Source of the DNA: SIG565 sp045646145
GTDB taxonomy: Bacteria; Bacillota; Clostridia; Oscillospirales; Acutalibacteraceae
DNA length: 64,000 nt
Assembly (NCBI GenBank): GCA_045646145.1
Contig: JAZRKE010000037.1
Coordinates: 1-64,000, forward strand
Direction of reading: 5' to 3'
Part shown: positions 18,301 to 27,820 of the stretch, in pieces
How positions within the stretch are numbered: position 1 is the stretch's first letter
How the letters are laid out: each line of letters opens with the position of its first letter
Made by a program: the position numbers and the translations under genes
Notes under the pieces: generated by a model
The model's database searches: none
What the model was told of the DNA's origin: nothing
Seen by the model: only the letters and a program-made list of their open reading frames with translations

Positions 18301-20844
18301 ATGGGATTTTTTAAAAAATCGCGCCACGCTAAACGGGGTAAGGACGATTATGTTCTGCCTATAGATGAAACCGAGGTAGCCCCACTCGAATATAAAGTAA
18401 ATCCTCATCGAAATGATACTCACGCTCCCCACGTCTTAACGGCGGAGGAGGTATTGGGTATTAATTCTCATGCCAAAAATTCCCCCAACTCTATAAAAAT
18501 GCAGGGGGCAAAGCCTCCCGTTTCACCGCTTGATAATTTAAGAAAAAAGGTTACAACTGCTCAAAGCACTGAAGGTACCTCGGGGCAAAATGCAACCTCG
18601 GTAACCGTAATGCCCAACATTGAGGCTGCTTCCACTATAGTGAAAAAGGAAAAGGACGATAACAATTCTCTGCTTGAGAAATGTATGCCTTTTATCACCG
18701 ATGGGGGATACAAGCCGGAAGAAAAACCCGATTATACCTTAGAGAGCGTTGAAAGTATTATAAATTTAACCGAAAAGAAATTTTCTAAGCTGTTCACGGA
18801 GCTTGAAATTGATAGGTCAAGCGTTACCTATGATGCACTCTCCAAAGAGAAAAAGGCACCTGTTATACAAATAGAACCCGAAAATACTAAAGAGAGTCCT
18901 GAACCCCCGCAAACGATTCCTATGCAACGCGTAGAAATAACGCAGGATACTAAGGCATTGGCAATCTCGGATATTGATAATGACATAGCGCTTACCAAAA
19001 CGGTTTCGTTTGAAGCCGTTTCAAATAATAATGACTTTGAGGATATAACCAGCGGCACTAAAATTTTGGATTTGTCGGAAGAGATGTTTGAACAGCCACA
19101 TAAAAGCAACAAGATTGAAAATTTACCCGAGCTTTCAGCTTCCTCCGATTTTGAAGTGCCCGATGATTATAAATCTCCACAGGATTTAAAAAGGGTTGCA
19201 GCGAAACTTAAGCTTAAGCGTAGAAATTCCTTTTTAAAGATGTTTTTCAATCTGTTACTCACAGGGGTGCTCTCAATATCCCTTATTCCTGACCTTGGCG
19301 TAGCACTCTTATCAACACCAATGTCGTTTTATATTACTATGGCGGTAATTTTCCTTGTAATGCTTATAGTGAATTTCGATATTTTTTTATCTGTTAAATC
19401 TCTTTTCACTCCCCGTAAGCAGTCATCAGCCACGGTTGGAGTAGCGGCACTTTTTGTGGTATTATACTCTATAATATCAATAATAAATAATGTAAATTTC
19501 TTTGACGTGATTTTTTGTCTTGCAATAATTCTTTGCTTTAAGGCTATAGCCAGCTTTATTAAAAGCTCGGCGGTTCTGGGTAATTTCCGCGTAATTGCTT
19601 CAAAAGGTGATAAATACGGTATTAAGCTCATAGACGATAAGCAGACAACCTTTGCTATGGCAAGAAATTCTATTGAGGGGGATGTTCTTGCGGCTTCGAG
19701 TGTTAAAACCTCGAATATACAAGATTTTCTTAAAAATACTTATTCCGATACCGCTCTTTGCGGCGCACTTTTAAAATTGCTCGTTGCAGTGCTTACGGTA
19801 TCGGTTGCAGCGGGAATAGTTGTTGCGGTAAGGCAGACTTCATTACTTGCATTTTTTGAATTATGTTCCTTTGCGCTTATGATTTTTGCCGCACCTACGC
19901 TACTGTTTGCCGACGTTCTGCCCTTTAGCCGCGCGGCTAAGAGGCTTAATAAGCTCGGTGCAGCGCTCGTTTCGGTAAATGGTGCTAAAAAGCTTGATAT
20001 GGCTAACGCGATAACGCTTACCTCTTCTCAGCTTTTTCCCGACGGTACGCTTTCCCTCCACGATATGAAGGTGCTTGACAATAATAATATCGATGCCACG
20101 CTTATCGATGCTGCCGCAATTACAAATGAAATCGGCAGTCCGTTAAAGGGGATTTTTAATTCCATAGCCAAAACAACACCCGTAGACATTCCCGAGGCTG
20201 ACACAATTAAGTACGAGGAGCGTTTGGGTATAAGCGGTTGGATTAATGACCGCCGCATATTTATAGGCAACCGCACTCTTTTAGAGGCGCACGGAATCTC
20301 CACTCCGCCAATAGAAGTGGATAGGAAAATTCTTCGTCAGGGCTATTTTCCTGTATACCTTGCAGTTAACGGTAAGCCCTGTGCACTTCTTGTTGTAAAG
20401 TATAATGTCAAACGCGAAATTGCGGTGCGTTTGCAACGCCTTGTTAATATCGGCGTTACGTTTTTGGTGGATAGCTGCGACCCCAATTTAACAAGCGAAA
20501 TGATTTGTGATTATTTCGGGCTATATAGCGAATCGGTGCGTGTGATGGGAGGACTCGGCTGTCAGCTCAATAAAAACACTACCGAATTCCAGGAGAATTT
20601 TTCTTCCCCCGCCTGTCATAAGGGCGGACTTTCAGGCCTACTCGAGATATTCTGCTCGGCAGGAAAAATAAAGAAGGGTGTTAATATGGGCGCGGGCTTG
20701 CATATCGCTCTTTCGTTGGCTCTTTTGCTTTTCTTTGTGTACAACTCTCTTGTGGGTGCAGTTATGCCGTTTGACAGTATGTTCGTAACTGTAGGAAATT
20801 TAATTTCATTTGCAATTTATTTAATTGCTTATCTGTTTATTTGA
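18301..20844 (+). CDS. degenerate P-type-ATPase-like membrane protein (probable pseudoenzyme)
   Basis: 847 residues, intact. Residues 1-300 are polar, low in structure and rich in Glu/Pro/Ser. From about 308 onward membrane helices and soluble segments follow the order of a P1B metal ATPase: APTLLFADVLPF (531-542) where CPC would be, GAALVSVNGAKKLD, then LFPDGTLSLHD (578-588) in place of DKTGTLT, GNRTLLEAHGI (656-666), and DSCDPN (724-729) in place of TGDN. The phosphorylated Asp aligns with Phe579 and the GDGxND hinge is missing, so transport by phosphorylation is unlikely. It sits 14 bp after rlmB. Confidence 0.7.
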   Translation: MGFFKKSRHAKRGKDDYVLPIDETEVAPLEYKVNPHRNDTHAPHVLTAEEVLGINSHAKNSPNSIKMQGAKPPVSPLDNLRKKVTTAQSTEGTSGQNATSVTVMPNIEAASTIVKKEKDDNNSLLEKCMPFITDGGYKPEEKPDYTLESVESIINLTEKKFSKLFTELEIDRSSVTYDALSKEKKAPVIQIEPENTKESPEPPQTIPMQRVEITQDTKALAISDIDNDIALTKTVSFEAVSNNNDFEDITSGTKILDLSEEMFEQPHKSNKIENLPELSASSDFEVPDDYKSPQDLKRVAAKLKLKRRNSFLKMFFNLLLTGVLSISLIPDLGVALLSTPMSFYITMAVIFLVMLIVNFDIFLSVKSLFTPRKQSSATVGVAALFVVLYSIISIINNVNFFDVIFCLAIILCFKAIASFIKSSAVLGNFRVIASKGDKYGIKLIDDKQTTFAMARNSIEGDVLAASSVKTSNIQDFLKNTYSDTALCGALLKLLVAVLTVSVAAGIVVAVRQTSLLAFFELCSFALMIFAAPTLLFADVLPFSRAAKRLNKLGAALVSVNGAKKLDMANAITLTSSQLFPDGTLSLHDMKVLDNNNIDATLIDAAAITNEIGSPLKGIFNSIAKTTPVDIPEADTIKYEERLGISGWINDRRIFIGNRTLLEAHGISTPPIEVDRKILRQGYFPVYLAVNGKPCALLVVKYNVKREIAVRLQRLVNIGVTFLVDSCDPNLTSEMICDYFGLYSESVRVMGGLGCQLNKNTTEFQENFSSPACHKGGLSGLLEIFCSAGKIKKGVNMGAGLHIALSLALLLFFVYNSLVGAVMPFDSMFVTVGNLISFAIYLIAYLFI

Positions 20845-20859
20845 AGTGAGTAAAAAGTG

Positions 20860-22065
20860 ATGGAATTTGTGAAAAAATATTTTAATTTGAGCATTCCTTC
20901 AAATATTGTTTATATAACGGCAGTATGTGTTTTTTTACCCTATCAATTGTCTTCCGTAATCCTGTTGGTTACAGTGGGTTATATATTTGTTAAAAAAAAT
21001 ATTAGAACCGATATTTTTTGCCACACAGCTTCGTTTTTAATACCTGTGTTCACACTTATAACTTTGATTACGGCAATTTATTTTAAAAACTGGTTGGGAC
21101 TTGCCGTTTCGGTAATTTTCTTTCTCATTTTTGTTCTCGGTTTCTATATAAGAACGGTTATGACCGAGGAAATTTTCGAAAAAATGCTCTCGGTTTTATG
21201 CGGCTCTTCAATATTCGCCTCGGCCGTTATACTTTTTGAGAAAATCATCTATTTTGGTGATAAAACCCACCGTTGCTTCGGTGATTTTATGCCGGGCAAA
21301 ATTTATTCCAAGATTGCTTCGTTTTATTTTAGCCCCACCTATCTCTCTGCGTGTATGGTCGTTGTGGTTGTAATTTGCGCATATAAGGTAATTTACCGCA
21401 AAGGACACCTGCCGTACTATTACCTAACGGCATTTTTATCAATGATGACCATTTATTTTGCGGGCAGTATGTTTGTGTGGGTAAATGTATTTGCGGCGAT
21501 TGCAACATTTTTAATTATAATCCGCCACCGCAGACTCTTAGCGGCATTTTTAGCCGTTGTAGCGGCGGCGGGGGTAGCGCTGTTCTTTGTTCCCGATATT
21601 CTGCCGCGCCTGTCGGAATCAATGCTTACGAGCGATAACCGAATTCTAATCTGGGATTTAAGTGTGGCTTCCTTTCCGCAATCCCCATTTTTCGGTCAGG
21701 GCTTTCAGACCTATGGGCATATTGCCAACCGCCTTATTAAAGAGGGGGTAGAGGGTATATATTCTGCTTATCACGCCCACAATATTATTTTAGAACCCTT
21801 GCTCAGCTTTGGTATAGTAGGAACCGGAATAATAGCCGCATTTATATTTGCGTATCTGCAAAAACTTGTTTTATGTATGCAACTTCGCCGCAAAAGTCCT
21901 ATTTGGGTTATAATTTTATCGGTAACGGTAGGTATTCTTATTCACTGTATTATTGATATGACAATGCTGTGGATTCAACCTATGATACTCTATTGCCTGA
22001 TTTTTGGCGGAATAGGTGCCGACGAAAAAGCAATATCAAATATGTTTAAAACTCTTAGGGGGTAA
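20860..22065 (+). CDS. O-antigen ligase / Wzy-like polytopic membrane protein
   Basis: 402 residues with about eleven hydrophobic segments. The C-terminal half shows the O-antigen-ligase family pattern: DNRILIWDLSVASFPQSPFFGQGFQTY in a long loop, followed by AHNIILEPLLSFGIVG. Family members join or polymerise cell-surface glycans, or act on related substrates; the substrate is unknown and no glycan gene cluster is near. The ATG at 20860 is used; an in-frame GTG lies directly before it. It follows the P-type-like gene by 15 bp. Confidence 0.8.
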   Translation: MEFVKKYFNLSIPSNIVYITAVCVFLPYQLSSVILLVTVGYIFVKKNIRTDIFCHTASFLIPVFTLITLITAIYFKNWLGLAVSVIFFLIFVLGFYIRTVMTEEIFEKMLSVLCGSSIFASAVILFEKIIYFGDKTHRCFGDFMPGKIYSKIASFYFSPTYLSACMVVVVVICAYKVIYRKGHLPYYYLTAFLSMMTIYFAGSMFVWVNVFAAIATFLIIIRHRRLLAAFLAVVAAAGVALFFVPDILPRLSESMLTSDNRILIWDLSVASFPQSPFFGQGFQTYGHIANRLIKEGVEGIYSAYHAHNIILEPLLSFGIVGTGIIAAFIFAYLQKLVLCMQLRRKSPIWVIILSVTVGILIHCIIDMTMLWIQPMILYCLIFGGIGADEKAISNMFKTLRG

Positions 22066-22070
22066 AATAA

Positions 22071-23978
22071 ATGGAAAAACAGAAATTTTATATTACAACG
22101 GCTATTGCCTATACATCCCGCAAGCCGCATATCGGCAACGCTTACGATATAGTGCTTGCTGATATGATAGCCCGTTATAAAAGGATGATGGGATATGACG
22201 TATTCTTTTTAACAGGCTCTGATGAGCACGGTCAGAAAATTGAGGAATATGCTAAGGGTGCGGGTATTACACCCAAAGAATATGTTGATAATATTTCGGA
22301 TCAGATTAAAGACGTATGGAACTCTATGAACACAACCTACGATAAGTTTATTCGCACAACCGATGATTATCACGAAAAGGTAGTTTCAAAAATATTCAAG
22401 AAGCTTTATGAACAGGGAGATATTTACAAGAGTGAATATGAGGGTAAATACTGTGTGCCCTGTGAATCCTTTTTTACCGCATCCCAGTTGGTTGACGGCA
22501 AATGTCCCGATTGTGGCAGAGAGGTAACCGATGCTAAGGAGGAGGCTTACTTCTTAAAGCTCAGCAAATATCAGGATAAGTTGCTCGAATATTATGAGCA
22601 AAACCCCGATTTCATCAAGCCCGATTCCAGAAGAAATGAAATGGTAAATAACTTCTTAAAGCCGGGCCTTGCCGATTTGTGTGTATCGCGCAGTTCCTTT
22701 AAATGGGGCGTTCCGGTTGAGTTTGACCCTAAGCACGTAATCTACGTTTGGATAGACGCGCTTTCTAACTATATTACAGGTGTCGGTTACGACCCTGATG
22801 GTAGCGGAGAATTATATAATAAATATTGGCCTGCCGACCTGCACGTAATAGGTAAGGATATTGTGCGATTCCACACAATCTATTGGCCTATAATCCTTAT
22901 GGCGCTTGGTCTGCCGTTACCTAAGCAGGTGTTAGGACATCCTTGGGTGCTTGTGGGCGAGGATAAAATGAGCAAATCCAAGGGCAACACCATATATGCC
23001 GATGAGTTAGCTAAGCGATTTGGTACCGATGCCGTAAGATATTATCTGCTCAGTGAAATTTCCTTTACCAATGATGGCTCCATTACCTATGAAAGCTTTA
23101 TAAATAAGTTTAATTCCGACCTCGCTAACATCCTCGGAAACCTTGTTAATCGCACCGTTGCTATGACCAATAAGTATTTCGGCGGAAAGGTATCGTCAGG
23201 TAAAAGCGCAGGGGAATTTGATGCCGATTTAATCGCAACGGCTAATAATACGGTGAAAAAATACTGTGAGTATATGGATATCTATCATAATGCCGATGCT
23301 GTTGATACGGTTATGAACCTTGCTCGCAGACTTAATAAGTATATCGACGAAACTATGCCCTGGGCACTCGCTAAGGATGAAGCAAAGCGCGACTGTTTAG
23401 AGGCTGTACTCTATAATCTTTTAGAGGGAATTCGTCTGCTCTCGGCTTTACTTAGCCCCATTATTCCTGAGAGTGCAGAAAAAATTGCAGAATATATTGG
23501 AAATGGCGACAATACCTTAGAATTCGGAAAAACCGACGCATTTTCTGTAGGGGTTGCTCAGCCGCTTTTTGCCCGTCTTGATGTAGATAAGGTGTTAGCC
23601 GAAATCGCCGCCGAGGCTGAGGCTGGGAAGCAGGCTGAGAACACAGAAAACGTAGCCAAAATCTCGATTGAGGATTTTGCAAAGGTAGAGCTTACCGCCG
23701 CCAAGGTTACCGCCTGTGAGCCGATACCCAAGGCTAAAAAGCTTTTAAAGTTAACCCTTAATGACGGAAGCAGTAAACCGAGAACGGTGGCGTCTGGCAT
23801 TGCTAACTACTATAAGCCCGAAGAATTAATTGGTAAAACGGTTGTTGTGGTATCCAATTTAAAACCGGCAGTTTTATGCGGCGTAGAGTCTAACGGTATG
23901 ATTTTAGCGGCAGACTCTGGAGATAGCGTAAAGGTTATTTTCTTAGACGGAGTAGAACCGGGAAGCAAGATAAGATGA
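22071..23978 (+). CDS. metG: methionyl-tRNA synthetase
   Basis: Class I synthetase, 635 residues. The N-terminal ITTAIAYTSRKPHIGNAYD contains the HIGH-type motif. A four-Cys zinc knuckle lies near 126-145 (CVPC...CPDC). EDKMSKSKGN is the KMSKS loop, and a C-terminal EMAP/Trbp111 tRNA-binding domain starts near residue 530 (SIEDFAKVELTAAKV). The clear RBS TAGGGGG lies before the ATG. The stop overlaps the tatD start. Confidence 0.97.
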   Translation: MEKQKFYITTAIAYTSRKPHIGNAYDIVLADMIARYKRMMGYDVFFLTGSDEHGQKIEEYAKGAGITPKEYVDNISDQIKDVWNSMNTTYDKFIRTTDDYHEKVVSKIFKKLYEQGDIYKSEYEGKYCVPCESFFTASQLVDGKCPDCGREVTDAKEEAYFLKLSKYQDKLLEYYEQNPDFIKPDSRRNEMVNNFLKPGLADLCVSRSSFKWGVPVEFDPKHVIYVWIDALSNYITGVGYDPDGSGELYNKYWPADLHVIGKDIVRFHTIYWPIILMALGLPLPKQVLGHPWVLVGEDKMSKSKGNTIYADELAKRFGTDAVRYYLLSEISFTNDGSITYESFINKFNSDLANILGNLVNRTVAMTNKYFGGKVSSGKSAGEFDADLIATANNTVKKYCEYMDIYHNADAVDTVMNLARRLNKYIDETMPWALAKDEAKRDCLEAVLYNLLEGIRLLSALLSPIIPESAEKIAEYIGNGDNTLEFGKTDAFSVGVAQPLFARLDVDKVLAEIAAEAEAGKQAENTENVAKISIEDFAKVELTAAKVTACEPIPKAKKLLKLTLNDGSSKPRTVASGIANYYKPEELIGKTVVVVSNLKPAVLCGVESNGMILAADSGDSVKVIFLDGVEPGSKIR

Positions 23979-24742
23979 CAAAACCAATGATTTTTGATTC
24001 CCACGCTCATTATGACGATGAGCGGTTTGACGGCATTCGTGATGAATTGCTTTTTGATATGCAAAACAAAAATGTATGTGGCATAATTCATCAGGCAATA
24101 GATTATGAAAGTTCAAAGCTCGCAGTTGAGTATACAAAAAAATACCCGAATTTTTATGCCGCAGTGGGTATTCACCCGCAGGAAATCAATGCCGATACCG
24201 TATTTAATGCCGATGATTTCAGCGTTTTACTAGAAAACGAAAAGGTGGTAGCGGTTGGGGAAATAGGGCTTGACTATTATTGGGACACCACATTTAAGGA
24301 AAATCAAAAGAAAATTTTAACACAGCAAATTGATTTTGCAGGGGCTAATAATCTGCCAGTTAGTTTTCATGACCGCGAAGCCCACGCCGATACCCTCGAA
24401 ATTTTAAAAAGAACTAAGCCTAAGGGCGTGGTTCACTGCTTTTCGGGGAGCGTAGAGATGGCTCAGGAAATACTGAAATTGGGTATGTACATCGGTGTTG
24501 GCGGAGTTGTAACCTTTAAAAATGCAAAAAAACTCTGCGAGGTGGTTGAAAGGGTACCGCTTGAGCGCATTTTACTTGAAACCGATGCGCCGTATTTAGC
24601 ACCCGAGCCCAATCGTAGTAAGCTAAATCATTCGGGGTATATTCGCTTTATTGCGGAAAAAATTGCCGAAATTAAAAAAACTCCGTATGATGACGTTTTA
24701 AAAATCACAACCGAAAACGCAAAACAACTTTTTAATATTTAA
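23975..24742 (+). CDS. tatD: TatD family metal-dependent hydrolase (DNase)
   Basis: Amidohydrolase-fold nuclease of 255 residues. The metal ligands are seen in DSHAHYDDERF, GEIGLDYYW, HCFSG and LETDAPYLAPEP. The ATG overlaps the metG stop by four bases, the common metG-tatD coupling in Firmicutes. Family members act as 3'-5' DNases or on D-aminoacyl compounds; the exact substrate is not shown by sequence. Confidence 0.93.
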   Translation: MTKPMIFDSHAHYDDERFDGIRDELLFDMQNKNVCGIIHQAIDYESSKLAVEYTKKYPNFYAAVGIHPQEINADTVFNADDFSVLLENEKVVAVGEIGLDYYWDTTFKENQKKILTQQIDFAGANNLPVSFHDREAHADTLEILKRTKPKGVVHCFSGSVEMAQEILKLGMYIGVGGVVTFKNAKKLCEVVERVPLERILLETDAPYLAPEPNRSKLNHSGYIRFIAEKIAEIKKTPYDDVLKITTENAKQLFNI

Positions 24743-24747
24743 TGAAT

Positions 24748-24790
24748 AATCCCTCCTTAAGAGATAAAACTAATCTCGTAAGGAGGGATT
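24748..24790 (+). promoter_or_regulatory. hairpin that masks the RBS of the downstream microprotein gene
   Basis: An 18-bp stem with one mismatch pairs 24748-24765 with 24773-24790. The right arm contains AAGGAGGG (24780-24787), the only ribosome binding site for the ATG at 24796, and the left arm is its complement CCCTCCTT. ATTTTCT follows, so the same structure may also terminate tatD transcription. Confidence 0.6.
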
Positions 24791-24795
24791 TTCTG

Positions 24796-24909
24796 ATGGA
24801 TAACAATAAGAACAAAAACAACTGCCCGTCTAACAAACAAGATAACCAGAATAAAAACAAGCAGAACGACCAGAACAAAAACGAGCAGAATAATAAAAAC
24901 AAGCAGTAA
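24796..24909 (+). CDS. Asn/Lys/Gln-rich microprotein (37 aa)
   Basis: Encodes 37 residues, MDNNKNKNNCPSNKQDNQ then tandem NKN/QND/NKNEQ words, with a single Cys at position 10. Composition is almost only N, K, Q, D and E, so it is likely unstructured. AAGGAGGG is spaced 8 bp from the ATG, and a terminator follows at once, so the gene looks real. Function unknown; short Asn/Lys-rich proteins of this sort are found in other Clostridia. Confidence 0.6.
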   Translation: MDNNKNKNNCPSNKQDNQNKNKQNDQNKNEQNNKNKQ

Positions 24910-24936
24910 AAAAGAGGTGCAAAGCACCTCTTTTTT
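24910..24936 (+). terminator. terminator after the microprotein gene
   Basis: Stem AAAAGAGGTGC / GCACCTCTTTT with a three-base loop and a six-T run. Confidence 0.9.
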
Positions 24937-24952
24937 AGAGAAGGGGAACTTA

Positions 24953-26191
24953 ATGTCTAAAATTTCTAAGGTAACGGCTTATGAAATGCTTGATTCGCGC
25001 AGTAATCCTACGGTGGCTGTCTGCGTGGAACTTTGTGATGGCGCTCGGGGATTTGCACTTTCACCCTCTGGTGCATCAACTGGCGCCTATGAGGCAATTG
25101 AATTGCGTGACAAATCGGATTCGCATTACGGTGGCAAGGGTGTAAAAAATGCCGTTCAGAATGTAAATGAAATAATAAGTAATGCGTTAATTGGTAAGTG
25201 CGCCTATAATCAACGCCATATTGATAATCTGATGTGTGAATTGGATGGAACACCTAATAAATCGGTGCTCGGCGCAAACGCCATATTGGCGGTATCGCTA
25301 GCGGTCGCACACGCGTCTGCTAATTCTCAGAAAATTCCGCTTTATAGGTATTTAGGCGGAATAAACGGCGCCACTATGCCGCGGCCTATGATGAATATTT
25401 TAAACGGCGGCGCCCACGCAAAAAATAATATTGATATTCAGGAGTTTATGATTTTCCCGCCCGTTGAGGCAGGGTTTTCTGAGGCACTTCGCATGGGAAG
25501 TGAAATATATAAAACACTTTCATCAATGCTGACAAACCTCGGTAAATCTACCGCTGTAGGTGATGAGGGCGGCTTTGCACCCGACCTTAAAAACGATGAA
25601 GAAGCAATAGAACTACTGTGTGATGCTATTGAAAAGGCGGGGTACTCGGTGGATGACGTTAAGATAGCGCTCGATATTGCCGCGAGTGAATGGTATCAGG
25701 GTGATGGACTCTATTTAAGGCCTAAAAGACACGAGGAAATATCCTCTAAGGGCTTAATTGATATGTACAGCGACCTGTGTGAAAAATACCCTATAATTTC
25801 TATTGAGGATGGTCTTTCTGAGGACGATTGGCAGGGTTGGAAAACCCTTACCGATACGCTGTCTGATAAAATTCAGCTTGTGGGCGATGACCTTTTTGTT
25901 ACCAATAAACAGCGTCTTACTAAGGGTATAGAGTCGGGTGTCGGAAATGCGATTTTAATTAAACCCAACCAGATAGGCACCCTTACCGAAACGATGGATG
26001 TTATCACTTTAGCTCAGAAAAGCGGTTACAGGGCGGTAATATCACACCGTTCGGGAGAAACCGAGGACACAACCATTGCAGACCTTGCCGTTGCTACCAA
26101 TGCAGGGCAGATTAAAACGGGCGCACCGGCCAGAACCGACCGTGTCGCAAAATATAACCGATTACTTTTAATTGAAAGCGAAATTAAATAG
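24953..26191 (+). CDS. eno: enolase
   Basis: Glycolytic 2-phosphoglycerate dehydratase, 412 residues, slightly shorter than the usual ~430. Conserved elements: MLDSRSNPTVAV, SPSGASTGAYEAIELRD, NILNGGAHAKNNIDIQEFM, GDEGGFAP, SIEDGLSEDDW (metal ligands), LVGDDLFVTN and SHRSGETEDTTIADLAV. GAAGGGGA precedes the ATG at 24953. Several positions that are near-invariant elsewhere are changed (for example GAYEA for GxFEA), so it is a divergent copy; a second enolase may exist in the genome. Confidence 0.93.
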   Translation: MSKISKVTAYEMLDSRSNPTVAVCVELCDGARGFALSPSGASTGAYEAIELRDKSDSHYGGKGVKNAVQNVNEIISNALIGKCAYNQRHIDNLMCELDGTPNKSVLGANAILAVSLAVAHASANSQKIPLYRYLGGINGATMPRPMMNILNGGAHAKNNIDIQEFMIFPPVEAGFSEALRMGSEIYKTLSSMLTNLGKSTAVGDEGGFAPDLKNDEEAIELLCDAIEKAGYSVDDVKIALDIAASEWYQGDGLYLRPKRHEEISSKGLIDMYSDLCEKYPIISIEDGLSEDDWQGWKTLTDTLSDKIQLVGDDLFVTNKQRLTKGIESGVGNAILIKPNQIGTLTETMDVITLAQKSGYRAVISHRSGETEDTTIADLAVATNAGQIKTGAPARTDRVAKYNRLLLIESEIK

Positions 26192-26216
26192 GGGTCCACA
26201 GGACCCCTTATTTTTA
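26190..26216. terminator. bidirectional terminator between eno and birA
   Basis: Perfect stem AGGGGTCC/GGACCCCT with an ACA loop, T-rich on the right and A-rich on the left, between convergent genes. Confidence 0.85.
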
Positions 26217-26966
26217 TCTTAATCTTACCGATACTTCACCCATAAATAAATGCTCGGAAATACCGTTTGCTTCAACTATTAAATGTGCATTATCATCAAT
26301 GCCGAGCACCTTGGCGCAAATTTCTTTTCCGTCTTTTTGGTAGTTAATTTCTTTGCCTATTAAATTTGATTTTTTGCGGTAAACGCTTAAAAATTCCTTA
26401 TCTAAAAGATTTTTATAATAAAAATTAAAATTATCAATGATTTTTGCTATCAGTTTTTCTTTTATTTCGTGGGTGCAGGGTGCGTCATATACCGCCCCAG
26501 CTATTTCCCTTATATCCTCGGGAAAATCATTTTGAGGGGAGTAAAGGTTAATTCCAATTCCGAGCACACTGAAATATCCGTGCGCTGTGAAAGTGCTCTC
26601 ACAGAGAATTCCGCTTACCTTTTTATCGTTTTTGTAAATATCGTTTACCCATTTAATCTTAGTGTCGGCGCCGCATATTTCGTCTATGGCATCACTCACC
26701 GCCACCGCCGCAGCGGGGGTTATAAGTGTAACATTTTCGGGGGAGAATTTGGGGCGCAGAAGAATGCTCATATATATACCGCTGTGGTCAGGGGAGAAAA
26801 AGGTTCTGCCAAGTCTGCCTCTGCCACTCGTCTGCTGTCTCGCAATTATAACGGTGTTTTCTTTAGCGCCTTTTAAACCTAACTGTTTAGCAGTATCATT
26901 AGTAGATGCAAGGCAGTCATATTCCAATATCTCGCACTGCGTTTTCAAATAATCCTCTATACTCAT
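26214..26966 (-). CDS. birA: biotin--protein ligase, monofunctional
   Basis: Attaches biotin to carboxylase carrier proteins via biotinyl-AMP; 250 residues. It shows DCLASTNDTAK, the biotinyl-AMP loop TSGRGRLGRTFFSP, the KWVNDIY substrate lysine region and a small C-terminal SH3-like domain (ICAKVLGIDDNAHLIVEANG). The N-terminal winged helix of bifunctional BirA is absent, so it should not act as a repressor. Confidence 0.92.
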   Translation of the reverse strand: MSIEDYLKTQCEILEYDCLASTNDTAKQLGLKGAKENTVIIARQQTSGRGRLGRTFFSPDHSGIYMSILLRPKFSPENVTLITPAAAVAVSDAIDEICGADTKIKWVNDIYKNDKKVSGILCESTFTAHGYFSVLGIGINLYSPQNDFPEDIREIAGAVYDAPCTHEIKEKLIAKIIDNFNFYYKNLLDKEFLSVYRKKSNLIGKEINYQKDGKEICAKVLGIDDNAHLIVEANGISEHLFMGEVSVRLR

Positions 26967-27007
26967 TTTATCACCGAAATTATTTTACAATATTTTTTCA
27001 TACAGGT

Positions 27008-27220
27008 TTACCTTTTACGAAGCCTGATTGCCAAAACTGCACACACGATAATTCCTATCACAAAGGGAATGGCATAAAGGAATGCTGTGCTGGCAGGAGC
27101 ACTATAACCTGCGTGTTGGGCACCGCAAAGCATATCACGATAATTATAGGCAACCACGAAACACATAATGTTGGATAATATAATCGCAAGTGCTGTAAAT
27201 AAATCGCTCAACTTTTTCAT
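27008..27220 (-). CDS. small two-helix membrane protein (70 aa)
   Basis: Seventy residues from the ATG at 27220, with AGAGGTG 6 bp upstream. Two hydrophobic segments (about 7-25 and 46-66) flank a short loop, and the tail is basic (IRLRKR). No family recognised. It is downstream of no clear operon partner on the minus strand; birA follows about 40 bp beyond its stop and may be cotranscribed with it. Confidence 0.6.
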   Translation of the reverse strand: MKKLSDLFTALAIILSNIMCFVVAYNYRDMLCGAQHAGYSAPASTAFLYAIPFVIGIIVCAVLAIRLRKR

Positions 27221-27358
27221 ATGGTTCACCTCTATTACGGTTTTTACAACTCAAATATACTAGATTTTTACAGTTAAGTCAAGTTGTAAAATGGTAATGT
27301 TTCATCACTAAAATGTTGAAATTTTTTTAAAATATGATATTATATTATGGGTGATAAT

Positions 27359-27820
27359 ATGATTAAAATTAACTTCGTCTGCCACGGGAATATTTGCAGA
27401 AGTCCGATGGCGGAATATGTTTTTAAATATCTCGTAGAAAAAGAGAATTTAAGTGATAAATTCTATATAACCTCGTCGGCGGTAAGTAAAGAGGAATTAG
27501 GTAACCCGATTCACTTTGGCACTCGCAGAATATTAACTGAAAAAGGCATACCCTTTGGCGACCACCGTTCAACCAAATTTACAAAAGCCGATTATGATGA
27601 ATTCGATTACATTGTTATTATGGATAGAAGCAATCAGAGACTAATTAATCGCATAATAGGTGCCGATAATCCCGAAAAAGTGTATACCTTTTTATCTTTT
27701 GCGGGGGAGAACCGCGATATTGCAGACCCTTGGTATACAGGGGATTTTGAAGAAACATATCGCGATGTAATGTTGGCATCAAAGGCGTTTTTAAACTTTT
27801 TGAAGGAGAAGGAATTATGA
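27359..27820 (+). CDS. low-molecular-weight protein-tyrosine phosphatase
   Basis: 153 residues from the ATG at 27359. The phosphate-binding loop CHGNICRS is at residues 8-15 (catalytic Cys8, Arg14) and the general acid is in ADPWYTGD (Asp123), so all catalytic residues are present. Family members dephosphorylate tyrosine or arginine phosphate; here the targets are unknown. Its stop overlaps the next start by four bases. Confidence 0.92.
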   Translation: MIKINFVCHGNICRSPMAEYVFKYLVEKENLSDKFYITSSAVSKEELGNPIHFGTRRILTEKGIPFGDHRSTKFTKADYDEFDYIVIMDRSNQRLINRIIGADNPEKVYTFLSFAGENRDIADPWYTGDFEETYRDVMLASKAFLNFLKEKEL

